A stretch of 64,000 nucleotides of DNA, from assembly GCA_963558185.1 (NCBI GenBank), contig CAUWFE010000002.1, positions 27,133 to 91,132 of the forward strand. The letters run 5' to 3'. The DNA is from UMGS1663 sp963558185 (GTDB lineage Bacteria > Bacillota > Clostridia > TANB77 > CAG-508). Position numbers and translations under genes: made by a program. Numbering within the stretch: position 1 is the first letter of the stretch; every line of letters begins with the position of its first letter. The notes under the pieces were generated by a model. It ran no database searches. It was not told where the DNA came from and saw nothing but the letters and a program-made list of their open reading frames with translations. Positions 5,656-14,229 of this stretch are shown here, one piece after another.

Positions 5656-7509
5656 TTATAACTCAATTTTAGGCTGATACCTTTCAAGCCACATATTAAC
5701 CTGACAAAGATATGCCATAAGCTGAGGACCAGTCATTAATTGACCAAACCATGGTCTAGTAAAAGCAGAGCCATTAGTTTCTAAAATTTCCATAATATAT
5801 TTTTTATTTAATAAAGTAGTAATAGGTGAATTAGGGTTATTAATAATATCTGTAAGCATTTCTTTTACACATTTACAATAAGTTGGATTCCAAGTTTTAG
5901 GATAAGGGCTTTTCTTTCTATCAATAATTTCATCTGGTAAAATTCCTTTCATCACATAACGAAGAAGTCCTTTTTCTCTACCTTTCAAAGCTTTCATACT
6001 CCAAGGGATATTCCATACATATTCAGCTAATCTGTAATCACAAAATGGAACTCTAATTTCAAAGCCGTTATACATAGCCATCCTATCAGAACGCTCTAAT
6101 AAAGTTTGCATAAACCAATTTAATGTAAGATGTGAAATTTTTTTCTTATTAGCAGTTTCAATATCATCAGTATCACATAAAGAACAGTCTTGTAGACTTT
6201 CATTGTAACGATAATCAATATAAGATTTTAAATCTACTTTTTTACTAATATCCTCTTGTAATAAATTTTGACGTTCAGTAATAGCAATAGACCATGGAAA
6301 AGTATTACTATGTAATGCATCTTCTCTAAAAAACCATGGATATCCAGCAAATATTTCATCAGCACATTCGCCAGTTAAAGAAATAGTAGCATATGGTTTA
6401 ACTTTTTTACAAAATAATAATAAAGAAGAATCAACATCAGCCATTCCAGGAAAATCTCTTGCAATCATAGCATCTTTTAAACTATTAGCTAATTCAGGAG
6501 TATCTAAAATAATAGAAGTATGATTTGAATTAATTTTATTTTTCATAATGTCTATATAATAATTATCAGAATTTGGTTGAAAATCTGTCTTCTTAAAATT
6601 TTTATCATTATCAACATAATCAACAGAAAATGTTTGAAGTGGAGGTAAACCGTTTTCTTTGCAGTAATTTGATGCGTATACAGAAATTATACTAGAATCT
6701 AATCCACCAGATAGAAATGTACATAAAGGAACATCAGATACTAATTGACTCTTAATAGAATCTTCTAACAGCATTTTTATTTTACCACAAGTTGTTCCTA
6801 AACTATCTGTGTGAGGTTTACTTTCTAAACGCCAATATCTAACTTGTTTAAAACCATTAGTATTATAAATAGCAAAATGAGCTGGCTTTAATTCATACAC
6901 ATTATCAAATATACCTAAACCAGCGGTATGAGCAGGACCTAAACCAAATAACTCACAAATTCCTTCTTTCTTTATTTTTGCTTCAACACCAGGAAATTCA
7001 AATAAAGCCTTTATTTCAGAAGCAAATATAAAAGAGTCATCTTTAAAAGTATAATAAAAAGGTTTAATTCCAAAATGGTCGCGAACCATAAATAATTCTT
7101 GTTTTGCTTCATCCCATATAGCAAAAGCAAATACACCATTTAAATGATGAACAACATCATATCCCCAACAGATAAAAGATTTTAATAAAACTTCTACATC
7201 TGAATTGGTAGAAAATGTGAAACCTTTTTCTTCCAATTCTTTACAAAGTTCTTTAGCATTATAAATTTGACCATTATATGTTATGCAATATGTATTTTCA
7301 TGATAAGTAAATAACAAAGGCTGTTTTGCATGATTCTCATTTGTAAAAAATAAACTTTTGTGTGCTAATAAAGTAGAGTTTGAAAAATAGTAACCATCTT
7401 CATTTGAACCACGATGATTAATTTTAATAGCCATGTTAGATAAAATTTTATGGTAAAATTCTGTATTTAAATTTTGCTTTAAATTACTAAAGCCAACAAT
7501 TCCACTCAT
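5656..7509 (-). CDS. asnB: Asparagine synthetase B family protein with Ser2 instead of Cys2
   Basis: This 617-residue protein has both AsnB domains. The N-terminal class II amidotransferase domain (about 1-200) shows NHRGSNEDG, YNGQIYN, SDVEVLL and RDHFGIKPFYY. The synthetase domain follows, with the ATP-binding PP-loop LSGGLDSS near residue 266. Length is normal for the family. The striking feature is the start, MSGIVGF, where the family has MCG: the nucleophilic Cys that becomes residue 1 is replaced by Ser (codon AGT). Glutamine hydrolysis should be lost or strongly impaired, so the enzyme may use free ammonia. The start is fixed by AAAGGAG ten bases upstream. A 56-base copy of its 3' end lies at 4006-4061. 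Confidence 0.88.
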   Translation of the reverse strand: MSGIVGFSNLKQNLNTEFYHKILSNMAIKINHRGSNEDGYYFSNSTLLAHKSLFFTNENHAKQPLLFTYHENTYCITYNGQIYNAKELCKELEEKGFTFSTNSDVEVLLKSFICWGYDVVHHLNGVFAFAIWDEAKQELFMVRDHFGIKPFYYTFKDDSFIFASEIKALFEFPGVEAKIKKEGICELFGLGPAHTAGLGIFDNVYELKPAHFAIYNTNGFKQVRYWRLESKPHTDSLGTTCGKIKMLLEDSIKSQLVSDVPLCTFLSGGLDSSIISVYASNYCKENGLPPLQTFSVDYVDNDKNFKKTDFQPNSDNYYIDIMKNKINSNHTSIILDTPELANSLKDAMIARDFPGMADVDSSLLLFCKKVKPYATISLTGECADEIFAGYPWFFREDALHSNTFPWSIAITERQNLLQEDISKKVDLKSYIDYRYNESLQDCSLCDTDDIETANKKKISHLTLNWFMQTLLERSDRMAMYNGFEIRVPFCDYRLAEYVWNIPWSMKALKGREKGLLRYVMKGILPDEIIDRKKSPYPKTWNPTYCKCVKEMLTDIINNPNSPITTLLNKKYIMEILETNGSAFTRPWFGQLMTGPQLMAYLCQVNMWLERYQPKIEL

Positions 7510-7688
7510 ATATTAAGAACTCCTTTCTACTAGTGATTAACTGTAATTAGTATATGCTAAAAGATAGAAAATGTTTCTAATAAAATTTTGTCATAATTAT
7601 TTAGCACAAAAAAATTAAAAAAAATAAACTTTTTGAAACTTTAAAATATCTAATAAAATAGAAAACAAAAAACAAAGGAGTGAAAAAA

Positions 7689-8591
7689 ATGAAAAAAGAA
7701 GGAAAAAAGTTAATTTCAACAATTATCCCATTATTTATGATACTTATTTTAGGAGGGGTAGTTGGTAACTATATGTCAGGAATGAAGCAACAAAAAGATG
7801 CAATAAAAAGTAACATGCTAGAAAAAGAGACAAAAATAAATGAAATTGAAAATATAGTAGAAGAAACTAATAAAATATCTAAAGATATCGAAACACAAAA
7901 TGGGCAAACTACAAATCAAGAAAAACAAAATGAACAAAAACAAAATGAGGCAAAACAAAAAATACAAAATATACAAATAGATTTAGCAGAAACACAAAAT
8001 GAGCAAGAAAAAACAGAAAAGCAAATAAATTTTGATAAAACAGTAGCTTTTATTGGAGATTCAAGAACACAAGGATTTATTATGTACAATAATTTAAAAG
8101 ATGTAATTAACTATTCATATGTAGGCCTCGCAGTAGATACAGCCATAACAAAACCATTTGTAAAAAATGAATCTGGAAATAAAATAACAATATTAGAAGA
8201 TATGAAAAATAGAAAATTACAAAAAGTATATATTATGCTAGGAATCAATGAATTAGGATGGGCGTATCCAGAAATATTTAGGAAGAAATATTGTGAATTA
8301 ATAGAAGAAATAAGAAAAATACAACCAAATTGTAAAATATATGTACAATCAATTATTCCAGTAACAAAAAGTAAATCAGATGGAGATAAAATTTATAATA
8401 ATACAAATATAGCAAATTATAATAATTTAATACAAGACTTAGCAAAAGAAGAATATACTAAATATTTAGATATAGCTAAAGCATTAACAGGCAGTGTAGG
8501 AATATTACCAGAAGAAGCTAGTACAGACGGAATACATGTTAATAAAAAATATTGTGAGAAATGGTTAACATATTTAAAACAAAATATATAG
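7689..8591 (+). CDS. Membrane-anchored SGNH/GDSL hydrolase
   Basis: The product is about 300 residues. A basic N-terminus and one hydrophobic segment (about residues 8-28) anchor it in the membrane. A long Gln/Asn/Glu/Lys-rich linker follows to about residue 115. The C-terminal SGNH domain shows block I as FIGDSRTQG, block III as LGINELG and block V as DGIHV, giving Ser, Gly, an Asn-Glu pair and Asp/His. The domain type is that of peptidoglycan or polysaccharide O-acetyl-modifying enzymes such as the C-terminus of OatA. The ATG at 7689 has AAAGGAG eight bases upstream; a GTG at 7680 overlaps that site. It is the first gene of a four-gene unit ending with an ECF sigma/anti-sigma pair. Confidence 0.8.
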   Translation: MKKEGKKLISTIIPLFMILILGGVVGNYMSGMKQQKDAIKSNMLEKETKINEIENIVEETNKISKDIETQNGQTTNQEKQNEQKQNEAKQKIQNIQIDLAETQNEQEKTEKQINFDKTVAFIGDSRTQGFIMYNNLKDVINYSYVGLAVDTAITKPFVKNESGNKITILEDMKNRKLQKVYIMLGINELGWAYPEIFRKKYCELIEEIRKIQPNCKIYVQSIIPVTKSKSDGDKIYNNTNIANYNNLIQDLAKEEYTKYLDIAKALTGSVGILPEEASTDGIHVNKKYCEKWLTYLKQNI

Positions 8592-8603
8592 GAGGATAAA
8601 GTA

Positions 8604-9140
8604 ATGAATAAAAATGAAGAAATGATAGTAGGAACAAGTGAAAATGCAAAAAGTACAGGAAAATTAGTTATTGTACTATTGATAATATTAGTTATTGTGT
8701 TAGGAGTAATAATTTATATAGTTGAATCAAAACCAGAAGAACCAATAACAATAAATAATGAAGAACTTACTGAAAAATTAAAAACAAATGGAGATTTTGC
8801 AGATTTATTAGAAAAAACAGATAAAGAAATTGCAATAAAAGAATATGAATTAGATGAAAATTTAATAAAAGATGTAGTTATGTATAGAGGAAGTGGAGCT
8901 TCAGCAGAAGAAATATTAATAGTAGAGTCAAAAGAACAAAATTATGTAAATAAAATAGAAGAAAACATAGAAAAAAATATGAAAGAAAAAGAAGAAGCCT
9001 TTGCTAATTATTTACCAGATGAAGTAAATAAAATAAAAGAAAAAATATTAAAAATAAAAGGAAATTATGTTATACTATGCATATCAAAAGATTCAGATAA
9101 AATAGAAAGCACAATAAATGAATATTTACAAGAAAGATAG
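8604..9140 (+). CDS. DUF4358-type membrane-anchored protein
   Basis: The 178-residue protein has one membrane segment at about residues 22-42 and an extracytoplasmic domain. The segment LIKDVVMYRGSGASAEEILIVE followed by a Val/Lys/Glu-rich helix is the pattern of DUF4358 proteins of Clostridia, whose function is unknown. It starts 12 bases after the SGNH hydrolase and 11 bases before the sigma factor, clearly in the same operon. The family assignment is by eye. Confidence 0.65.
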   Translation: MNKNEEMIVGTSENAKSTGKLVIVLLIILVIVLGVIIYIVESKPEEPITINNEELTEKLKTNGDFADLLEKTDKEIAIKEYELDENLIKDVVMYRGSGASAEEILIVESKEQNYVNKIEENIEKNMKEKEEAFANYLPDEVNKIKEKILKIKGNYVILCISKDSDKIESTINEYLQER

Positions 9141-9151
9141 GTGTAACTAAT

Positions 9152-9652
9152 ATGCATATGGAGGCACAAGAAACATTAATTCAATATGTAAAAGAAAATC
9201 AAAATAAACTATACAAATTAGCATATAGTTATTCAAATAATCAAGATTCAGCTTTAGACATTTTGCAAGAGGCAATTACAAAGGCACTTGAAAATATAAA
9301 TAAACTAAAAAATCCAGAGTATGTAACAACATGGTTTTATAGAATATTAATAAATGAAAGTTTATTATATATAAGAAAAAACAAAAAAATAATTCAGTAT
9401 ACTCTTATAGATGAAGAAAAAGCATTTGAAAATTATGAAGATATATTAATTGAAAACTTAGACATATATCATTTAATTCAAAATTTGAAACCTAAAATTA
9501 AAACTGTAATTATGCTACGCTATTTTGAAAATTTTAAAATAGAAGAAATAGCACAAATCTTAAATGTTAATACTAATACAGTAAAATCTAGATTATATAA
9601 AGGCTTAAGAGAATTAAAAGAAAGTATGGAAAGGAGAGAGAAAAATGGATAA
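9152..9652 (+). CDS. ECF-type RNA polymerase sigma factor
   Basis: The protein has 166 residues, normal for an ECF sigma factor. Region 2 is seen as KLYKLAYSYSNNQDSALDILQEA with TTWFYRILINE. Region 4 is seen as LKPKIKTVIMLRYFENFKIEEIAQILNVNTNTVKSRLYKGL, a helix-turn-helix. It overlaps the next gene, a membrane anti-sigma factor, by eight bases, the usual sign of translational coupling. The operon resembles sigV-rsiV-oatA of Bacillus and Enterococcus, which responds to lysozyme. I could not find a convincing ECF promoter upstream of the operon. An in-frame ATG at 9158 is an alternative start. Confidence 0.9.
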   Translation: MHMEAQETLIQYVKENQNKLYKLAYSYSNNQDSALDILQEAITKALENINKLKNPEYVTTWFYRILINESLLYIRKNKKIIQYTLIDEEKAFENYEDILIENLDIYHLIQNLKPKIKTVIMLRYFENFKIEEIAQILNVNTNTVKSRLYKGLRELKESMERREKNG

Positions 9653-10493
9653 ACTAAAAAAAGCAAAAATAGTTTATGATGCCATTAAAACTCCAGATGA
9701 ATTAAATAAAATTATTGATGAAACTTGTCATTGCAAAAAGAAAAACAAAAGAAAAACATATATAGCAATTAAGTATTCAGTAGCAACATTAGCTACAACA
9801 TTTGCTGTATTTGTAGTATTATTAAATGTAAATCCATCTTTTACAAAAGCAGTAGCAGAAATACCTATACTAAAAGATATGGCTAAAATATTTACTTTTA
9901 AAGAGTACCATGAAGAAACTGATACAGACTTAATAGATGCTAGAATACCAGCAATAGCAAATACTGGTAATACAGACCTAGAAGATAGAATAAATTATGA
10001 AATATTATTAAAAATGAATAACATTATAGCAGAAACAAAAGAAAGGGCAAAAGAATATAAAAAAGCTGTATTAGAAACAGGAGGAACTTTAGAAGATTAT
10101 AAACCAATAATAATTGATTTGAATTATGAAATAAAATATTCAGATGAAAATATTATATCATTTGTAATAACTAAAACCGAAACATTAGCTTCTGCATATG
10201 AAGAAAGATATTATTATAATATAGACATAAAAAATGGAAAAGATTTGAACTTAAAAGATTTATTAGGAAATGATTATAAAAAAATTGTAGATGAGCAAGT
10301 AAAAATGCAGATAGAAGAAAGAAAAAAAGACCCTAATAATATTTACTTTGGCGATAAAATTAGTGGATTTGAAGGAATTGAAAATGAATATCATGATTTT
10401 TATATTAATGAAGAGGGAAAAGTTACAATATCATTCCCAAAATATACAATAGCACCAGGGTATATGGGAATACAAGAATTTATAATAAAATAA
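9645..10493 (+). CDS. Anti-sigma factor, RsiV-like (DUF3298 domain)
   Basis: The 282-residue protein has a short cytoplasmic N-terminus carrying DETCHCKKKNKRK, one membrane segment at about residues 41-62, and a large outer domain. The outer part includes a DUF4163/DUF3298-type region ending in YYYNIDIKNGKDLNLKDLLGN and FPKYTIAPGYMG, as in RsiV, which binds lysozyme, and PdaC. It should hold the upstream sigma factor inactive until the outer domain senses a signal and is cleaved. A perfect terminator palindrome follows the stop. Confidence 0.82.
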   Translation: MDKLKKAKIVYDAIKTPDELNKIIDETCHCKKKNKRKTYIAIKYSVATLATTFAVFVVLLNVNPSFTKAVAEIPILKDMAKIFTFKEYHEETDTDLIDARIPAIANTGNTDLEDRINYEILLKMNNIIAETKERAKEYKKAVLETGGTLEDYKPIIIDLNYEIKYSDENIISFVITKTETLASAYEERYYYNIDIKNGKDLNLKDLLGNDYKKIVDEQVKMQIEERKKDPNNIYFGDKISGFEGIENEYHDFYINEEGKVTISFPKYTIAPGYMGIQEFIIK

Positions 10494-10540
10494 AAAAATA
10501 ACTTATATAAATCAAATTTGATTTATATAAGTTATTTTTT
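10493..10540. terminator. Bidirectional intrinsic terminator
   Basis: A perfect 48-base palindrome, A-run on the left and T-run on the right, is centred between 10516 and 10517. It serves the sigma operon on the plus strand and the convergent minus-strand gene at 10548. Confidence 0.9.
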
Positions 10541-10547
10541 TACCTGA

Positions 10548-11081
10548 TTATGATATTCTACAGGTGTTTACTGCAATTAATTGCATCTTTTTGGCATCTT
10601 TACGAATATAAGCATCAATAAAATCTGCGCTTAATTTACAATGGGATATGTCTAATATGTCACACTCAGAAAAAAGGTCGCGACCATAAAAATTAGACAA
10701 AACATGTTCAACAGCAATGCTTTGCTCGGTAATTTGTAACAAAACTTCTTCTTCAGCAAATTTATAAATAAGTTTGTTTATAGATGTACGAGAAGGTTTT
10801 TTTAAAACTTTAAAAGTTTTAAGCATTTTTTTATCAGAAGGTAAATTTCTACAAATAGCTAAGCTATTTGTTAAACCATGAGGAATATCATCTTTTTTTA
10901 ATAACAAAGAAATATTCTCATAATTAGAAAGTAAAATATCAGCAGAAACTGACATTTTTAAAATAGCCTCTTGCATTTCGCATAGAATTTTGCTCCTTTG
11001 ATATTGCAGATAATTAGCATAAAATTTTCTACACTCTGCTAAAAACTGCTGCCGTAACAACTCTTGTTCTTTAATATCCAT
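10548..11081 (-). CDS. Hypothetical protein (177 aa), minus strand
   Basis: I do not recognise this protein. It is helical and charged, starts MDIKEQELLRQQFLAECRKF, and has no signal peptide or membrane segment. Five of its six Cys residues lie in the N-terminal and C-terminal quarters, the sixth near the middle. AGGAGG lies eight bases before the start codon. It is convergent with the sigma operon and shares its terminator. Codon choice is somewhat richer in G and C than in the neighbouring operons, which suggests an independent history. Confidence 0.7.
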   Translation of the reverse strand: MDIKEQELLRQQFLAECRKFYANYLQYQRSKILCEMQEAILKMSVSADILLSNYENISLLLKKDDIPHGLTNSLAICRNLPSDKKMLKTFKVLKKPSRTSINKLIYKFAEEEVLLQITEQSIAVEHVLSNFYGRDLFSECDILDISHCKLSADFIDAYIRKDAKKMQLIAVNTCRIS

Positions 11082-11274
11082 TAGATGTCCTCCTAAAATA
11101 TATAATTTGCGAAAAAATTATAACACACGTATATACTAAAAGCAAGCATAATGAAAAACAAATATACATTATATGACTTACAAAAATATTTATTAAAAAT
11201 ATTATCAAAAGTACTACACAAATAAAAGTGGTTATGATAAAATAGAAAAAAACATAAGAATGGAGGAAATACAA

Positions 11275-12432
11275 ATGAGCATAAACAAATTTGTTTTAAA
11301 TGAAACATCTTATTTTGGCAGAGGAGCCAGAAGTGTCTTAGCACAAGAAATAAAAGAAAGAGGTTTTACAAAAGCATTAGTAGTAACAGATAAATCATTA
11401 TATGAGGTTGGAGTTACAAAAAAAATAACAGAGGAGTTAGATAATGCAAAAATTAAATATGAAGTGTATCACGAAGTAAAACCAAATCCAACTGTTGCAA
11501 ATGTAAATGAAGGAGTAAAAGCATTTAAAGATGCAGAAGCTGATTTTATAATAGCAGTAGGTGGTGGTTCATCAATAGATACAGCAAAAGCTATTGGAAT
11601 TGTTATGGCAAACCCAGATAGAGCAGATGTGGTTTCTTTAAATGGGTTATCAAATACAAAAAATAAATCAATACCAATTATTGCATTACCAACAACAGCA
11701 GGAACAGCAGCAGAAGTAACAATTAATTATGTAATTACAGATGAACAAAAAGAAGTAAAAATGGTATGTGTAGATCCACATGATATTCCAGTACTTGCCA
11801 TAGTAGATACAGAATTAATGGAATCTATGCCAAAATCTATAGCAGCATCAACAGGCATGGATGCTTTAACACATGGAATAGAAGGATATATTACAAAAGC
11901 ACATAACACAATGTCAGATATGTTTGCAATGGAAGGAATTAAATTAATTTATAATAATTTAGCAAAAGCAGTAAACGAAAAAGACATAGAAGCAATAGAA
12001 CAAATGGGATATGGCCAATATATTGTAGGAATGGGCTTTTCAAATGTAGGATTAGGAATTGTACATTCAATGGCACATCAATTAGGTGCAGTATATGACA
12101 CACCACATGGACTTGCAAATGCAATATTATTACCAACAGTTATGAGATTTAATGCAGAAACAAGTTATGAAAGATATAGAGATATATTAACTCATGCTAT
12201 GGGAGTAGATGCAACAAGATTTACAAAAGAAGAAGTAATAAATACATTTATTGAAAAAATTATTGAATTATCAGAACAAGTAGGCATAACTCAAAGAGTA
12301 GGAGATGTAGGTGCTAAAGAAGAAGATATTCCAATGCTTGCAGAAAAAGCAATGAATGACCCATGCAAACCAGGAAATCCAAGAGAAGTAACAAAAGAAG
12401 ACTTTGAAATGCTATACAAAATTGCATGGTAG
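11275..12432 (+). CDS. fucO: Lactaldehyde reductase (iron-containing alcohol dehydrogenase)
   Basis: This 385-residue group III alcohol dehydrogenase matches FucO closely: LNETSYFGRGA at the start, AVGGGSSIDTAKAIG for NAD binding, LPTTAGTAAEVTINYVITDE, and the C-terminal CKPGNPREVT. Metal ligands are visible in GMDALTHGIEGY and HSMAHQLGAVYDTPHG. It reduces lactaldehyde to 1,2-propanediol in fucose or rhamnose fermentation; related enzymes act on other diols. The ATG at 11275 follows GGAGG; an upstream in-frame ATG at 11260 overlaps that site. No fucose or rhamnose catabolic genes lie nearby. Confidence 0.88.
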   Translation: MSINKFVLNETSYFGRGARSVLAQEIKERGFTKALVVTDKSLYEVGVTKKITEELDNAKIKYEVYHEVKPNPTVANVNEGVKAFKDAEADFIIAVGGGSSIDTAKAIGIVMANPDRADVVSLNGLSNTKNKSIPIIALPTTAGTAAEVTINYVITDEQKEVKMVCVDPHDIPVLAIVDTELMESMPKSIAASTGMDALTHGIEGYITKAHNTMSDMFAMEGIKLIYNNLAKAVNEKDIEAIEQMGYGQYIVGMGFSNVGLGIVHSMAHQLGAVYDTPHGLANAILLPTVMRFNAETSYERYRDILTHAMGVDATRFTKEEVINTFIEKIIELSEQVGITQRVGDVGAKEEDIPMLAEKAMNDPCKPGNPREVTKEDFEMLYKIAW

Positions 12433-12442
12433 TTAAATTATG

Positions 12443-12479
12443 TAGCGAATCTTTTAATTATAAGTTAGAAGATTCGCTA
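12443..12479 (+). terminator. Stem-loop after fucO
   Basis: TAGCGAATCTT (12443-12453) and AAGATTCGCTA (12469-12479) form an 11-pair stem with a 15-base loop. An A-rich stretch rather than a T-run follows, so it is a non-canonical terminator or an RNA-stability element. Confidence 0.5.
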
Positions 12480-12510
12480 AAAACAAAACATTAATTAGGA
12501 GAGGCTAAAT

Positions 12511-13476
12511 ATGAAATTAAAGCAAATAATTTTATTATTGTGTATTATAATAAATTGTGCTGTAATTTTTAATTTTTCAGGACAAGTTGCAACAAAATCT
12601 TCAAAAACAAGTGGTAGAGTAGCTGATATAATAATTAAAATTGTACCCTCTTTCAATAAATTAAATGAAGAAGAAAAAGTAATTTTAAAAAAGAAATATA
12701 TAAATCCAATAGTTAGAAAATTAGCACATTTTTCTATTTATGCATTATTGGGGATATGGACAATTTTATTTATGTTTACATTTAAACGTACATTTTATCA
12801 ACGCGGGCTAACTGCAATTTGTTTTTGCATTTTTTATGCAGCAACAGATGAATTTCATCAATTATTTGTAGAAGGAAGAGGAGCACAGCTAGTAGATGTA
12901 TGGATAGACAGTTTAGGTGCAATAATTTCAATACTAACAATTATAGTTGTCATTCGTTTATATAGAAAAGCACATAATAAAAATGAAAAAATTACATTAG
13001 ATGAAAACTTAAAAACTATGTTTATATCAAGTACAGGAGGACATTTTAATGAACTTATGCAACTAAAGCCAATAATGGAAAAAACAAATTATCACATAAT
13101 TACTGAAAAAACAAAGCAAAATGAAAATTTAAAAGAAAAATATGGTAAAAAAATTAATTTTTTACTGTATGGAACTAAAAAAACAAAATTTAAATATATA
13201 TGGATATTATTAGCAAATTCATTTATTAGTTTATTTTATTATTTAAAATATAGACCACATATTGTAATTACTACAGGAACTCATACAGCAGGACCAATGT
13301 GCTGTATAGCAAGAATTTTAGGGAGTAAAGTAATATATATTGAAACATTTGCAAATAAAGAAAGCAAAACAAGTGCTGGCAAATTATTATATTATGTGGC
13401 AAATACCTTTATTGTTCAATGGGAAGAAATGAAAAAATTATATCCAAAATCTAAATATTTTGGTTCTATTTATTAG
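12511..13476 (+). CDS. VanZ-like domain fused to an Alg14/PssD-like glycosyltransferase subunit
   Basis: Two domains are joined in 321 residues. Residues 1-155 are a VanZ-like membrane domain with about four membrane segments and the motifs RKLAHFSIYALLG and ATDEFHQLFVEGRGA. Residues 168-321 are an Alg14/PssD-type subunit: MFISSTGGHFNELMQL, RPHIVITTGTHTAGP and a final IQWEEMKKLYP-like segment (read as IVQWEEMKKLYP). The Alg14 half anchors and helps form the active site of a two-subunit GT28-type transferase, whose catalytic Alg13-like partner is the next gene. VanZ homologues are associated with teicoplanin or lipoglycopeptide resistance, but their biochemical role is poorly defined. Confidence 0.85.
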   Translation: MKLKQIILLLCIIINCAVIFNFSGQVATKSSKTSGRVADIIIKIVPSFNKLNEEEKVILKKKYINPIVRKLAHFSIYALLGIWTILFMFTFKRTFYQRGLTAICFCIFYAATDEFHQLFVEGRGAQLVDVWIDSLGAIISILTIIVVIRLYRKAHNKNEKITLDENLKTMFISSTGGHFNELMQLKPIMEKTNYHIITEKTKQNENLKEKYGKKINFLLYGTKKTKFKYIWILLANSFISLFYYLKYRPHIVITTGTHTAGPMCCIARILGSKVIYIETFANKESKTSAGKLLYYVANTFIVQWEEMKKLYPKSKYFGSIY

Positions 13477-13549
13477 AATATACTTTTAATAAATAGAAAT
13501 AATAATATAAAGAAAAGATATATGTAATATAAAAAAGTAGGAGAAAAAA

Positions 13550-14044
13550 ATGGTTTTTGTAACATTAGGAACACAAGACAAAACATTTGAAAGGTTAATA
13601 GAGGCAGTAGAAAATCAAGTAAAAAAACAAAATATAAAAGAAGAAGTTATAGTACAAGCAGGCTCAACAAAATATGTATCTGACTTTGTAAAAATAATAC
13701 CATATATGAATGAAAATGAATTTCATGATTATATGAAAAAAGCAAATATTATTATAACACATGGTGGAGTTGGTACAATTATAGAAGGGCTGGAACTGAA
13801 AAAGAAAATGATAGTTGTACCAAGGCTTGCAAAATATGGAGAACATGTAAATGATCATCAAGTACAAATAGTAGAAAATTTTGAAAAATCAGGATATATA
13901 CTAGCTGTATATGATTTAAAAAAATTAGATTTAGTATTAGCAAAATTAAAAGAATTTATACCAAAAGAATACAAAAAAAATAATGATAAATTTGTAAATA
14001 AACTAGAAGAAGAAATACAAAACTTGCTAGTGTTAAAAAATTAG
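13550..14044 (+). CDS. Alg13/PssE-like glycosyltransferase catalytic subunit
   Basis: This 164-residue protein is a GT28 C-terminal-type domain. It begins MVFVTLGTQDKTFERLI and has IIITHGGVGTIIEGL and VVPRLAKYGEHVNDHQ, the nucleotide-sugar binding region. It should pair with the Alg14-like half of the preceding fusion, transferring a hexose or uronic acid onto a lipid-linked sugar at the inner membrane face. Its ribosome site is AGGAG about eight bases upstream. Confidence 0.88.
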   Translation: MVFVTLGTQDKTFERLIEAVENQVKKQNIKEEVIVQAGSTKYVSDFVKIIPYMNENEFHDYMKKANIIITHGGVGTIIEGLELKKKMIVVPRLAKYGEHVNDHQVQIVENFEKSGYILAVYDLKKLDLVLAKLKEFIPKEYKKNNDKFVNKLEEEIQNLLVLKN

Positions 14045-14056
14045 CTTTTTTGTGAA

Positions 14057-14085
14057 TTGAAAAAGATCAATAATAAGTATATAAT
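14057..14085 (+). promoter_or_regulatory. Promoter of the main polysaccharide operon
   Basis: TTGAAA (14057-14062) and TATAAT (14080-14085) with a 17-base spacer. Transcription would begin near 14092, leaving a leader of about 140 bases that contains the large palindromes. Confidence 0.7.
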
Positions 14086-14115
14086 ATAAAAGAAAAAAAT
14101 AAATGCCGAAAAAAC

Positions 14116-14201
14116 AAAGAAAGATATCTTTCTTTTACTTTGATATATATCAAAGTAAAAGAAAGATATCTTTCTTTTACTTTGATATATATCAAAGTAA
14201 A
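14116..14201. repeat. Two-copy 42-bp repeat forming overlapping 62- and 68-bp perfect palindromes
   Basis: A 42-base unit starting at 14119 is repeated at 14161 with almost no change. Each unit holds two palindromes, GAAAGATATCTTTC and ACTTTGATATATATCAAAGT. Because of the tandem arrangement, 14116-14177 is a perfect 62-base palindrome and 14134-14201 a perfect 68-base one. The whole block lies in the untranslated leader of the polysaccharide operon, between its promoter and a ribosome site at 14215. In RNA it can form alternative long hairpins; in DNA it can form cruciforms or bind dimeric regulators. Confidence 0.9.
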
Positions 14202-14229
14202 TAATTTAATAGTTAGAGGAGATTATATG

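Noticed and set aside
7560..7688. Autoregulated ECF promoter before the sigma operon (TGAAAC at 7634)
   Set aside because: No matching -10 lies at the expected 16-17 base distance; the region is simply A-rich.
14140..14229. Longer N-terminus of the CapD-like dehydratase
   Set aside because: It would translate the palindromic repeat, has no ribosome site, and the good AGAGGAG site lies before the ATG pair at 14227/14230.
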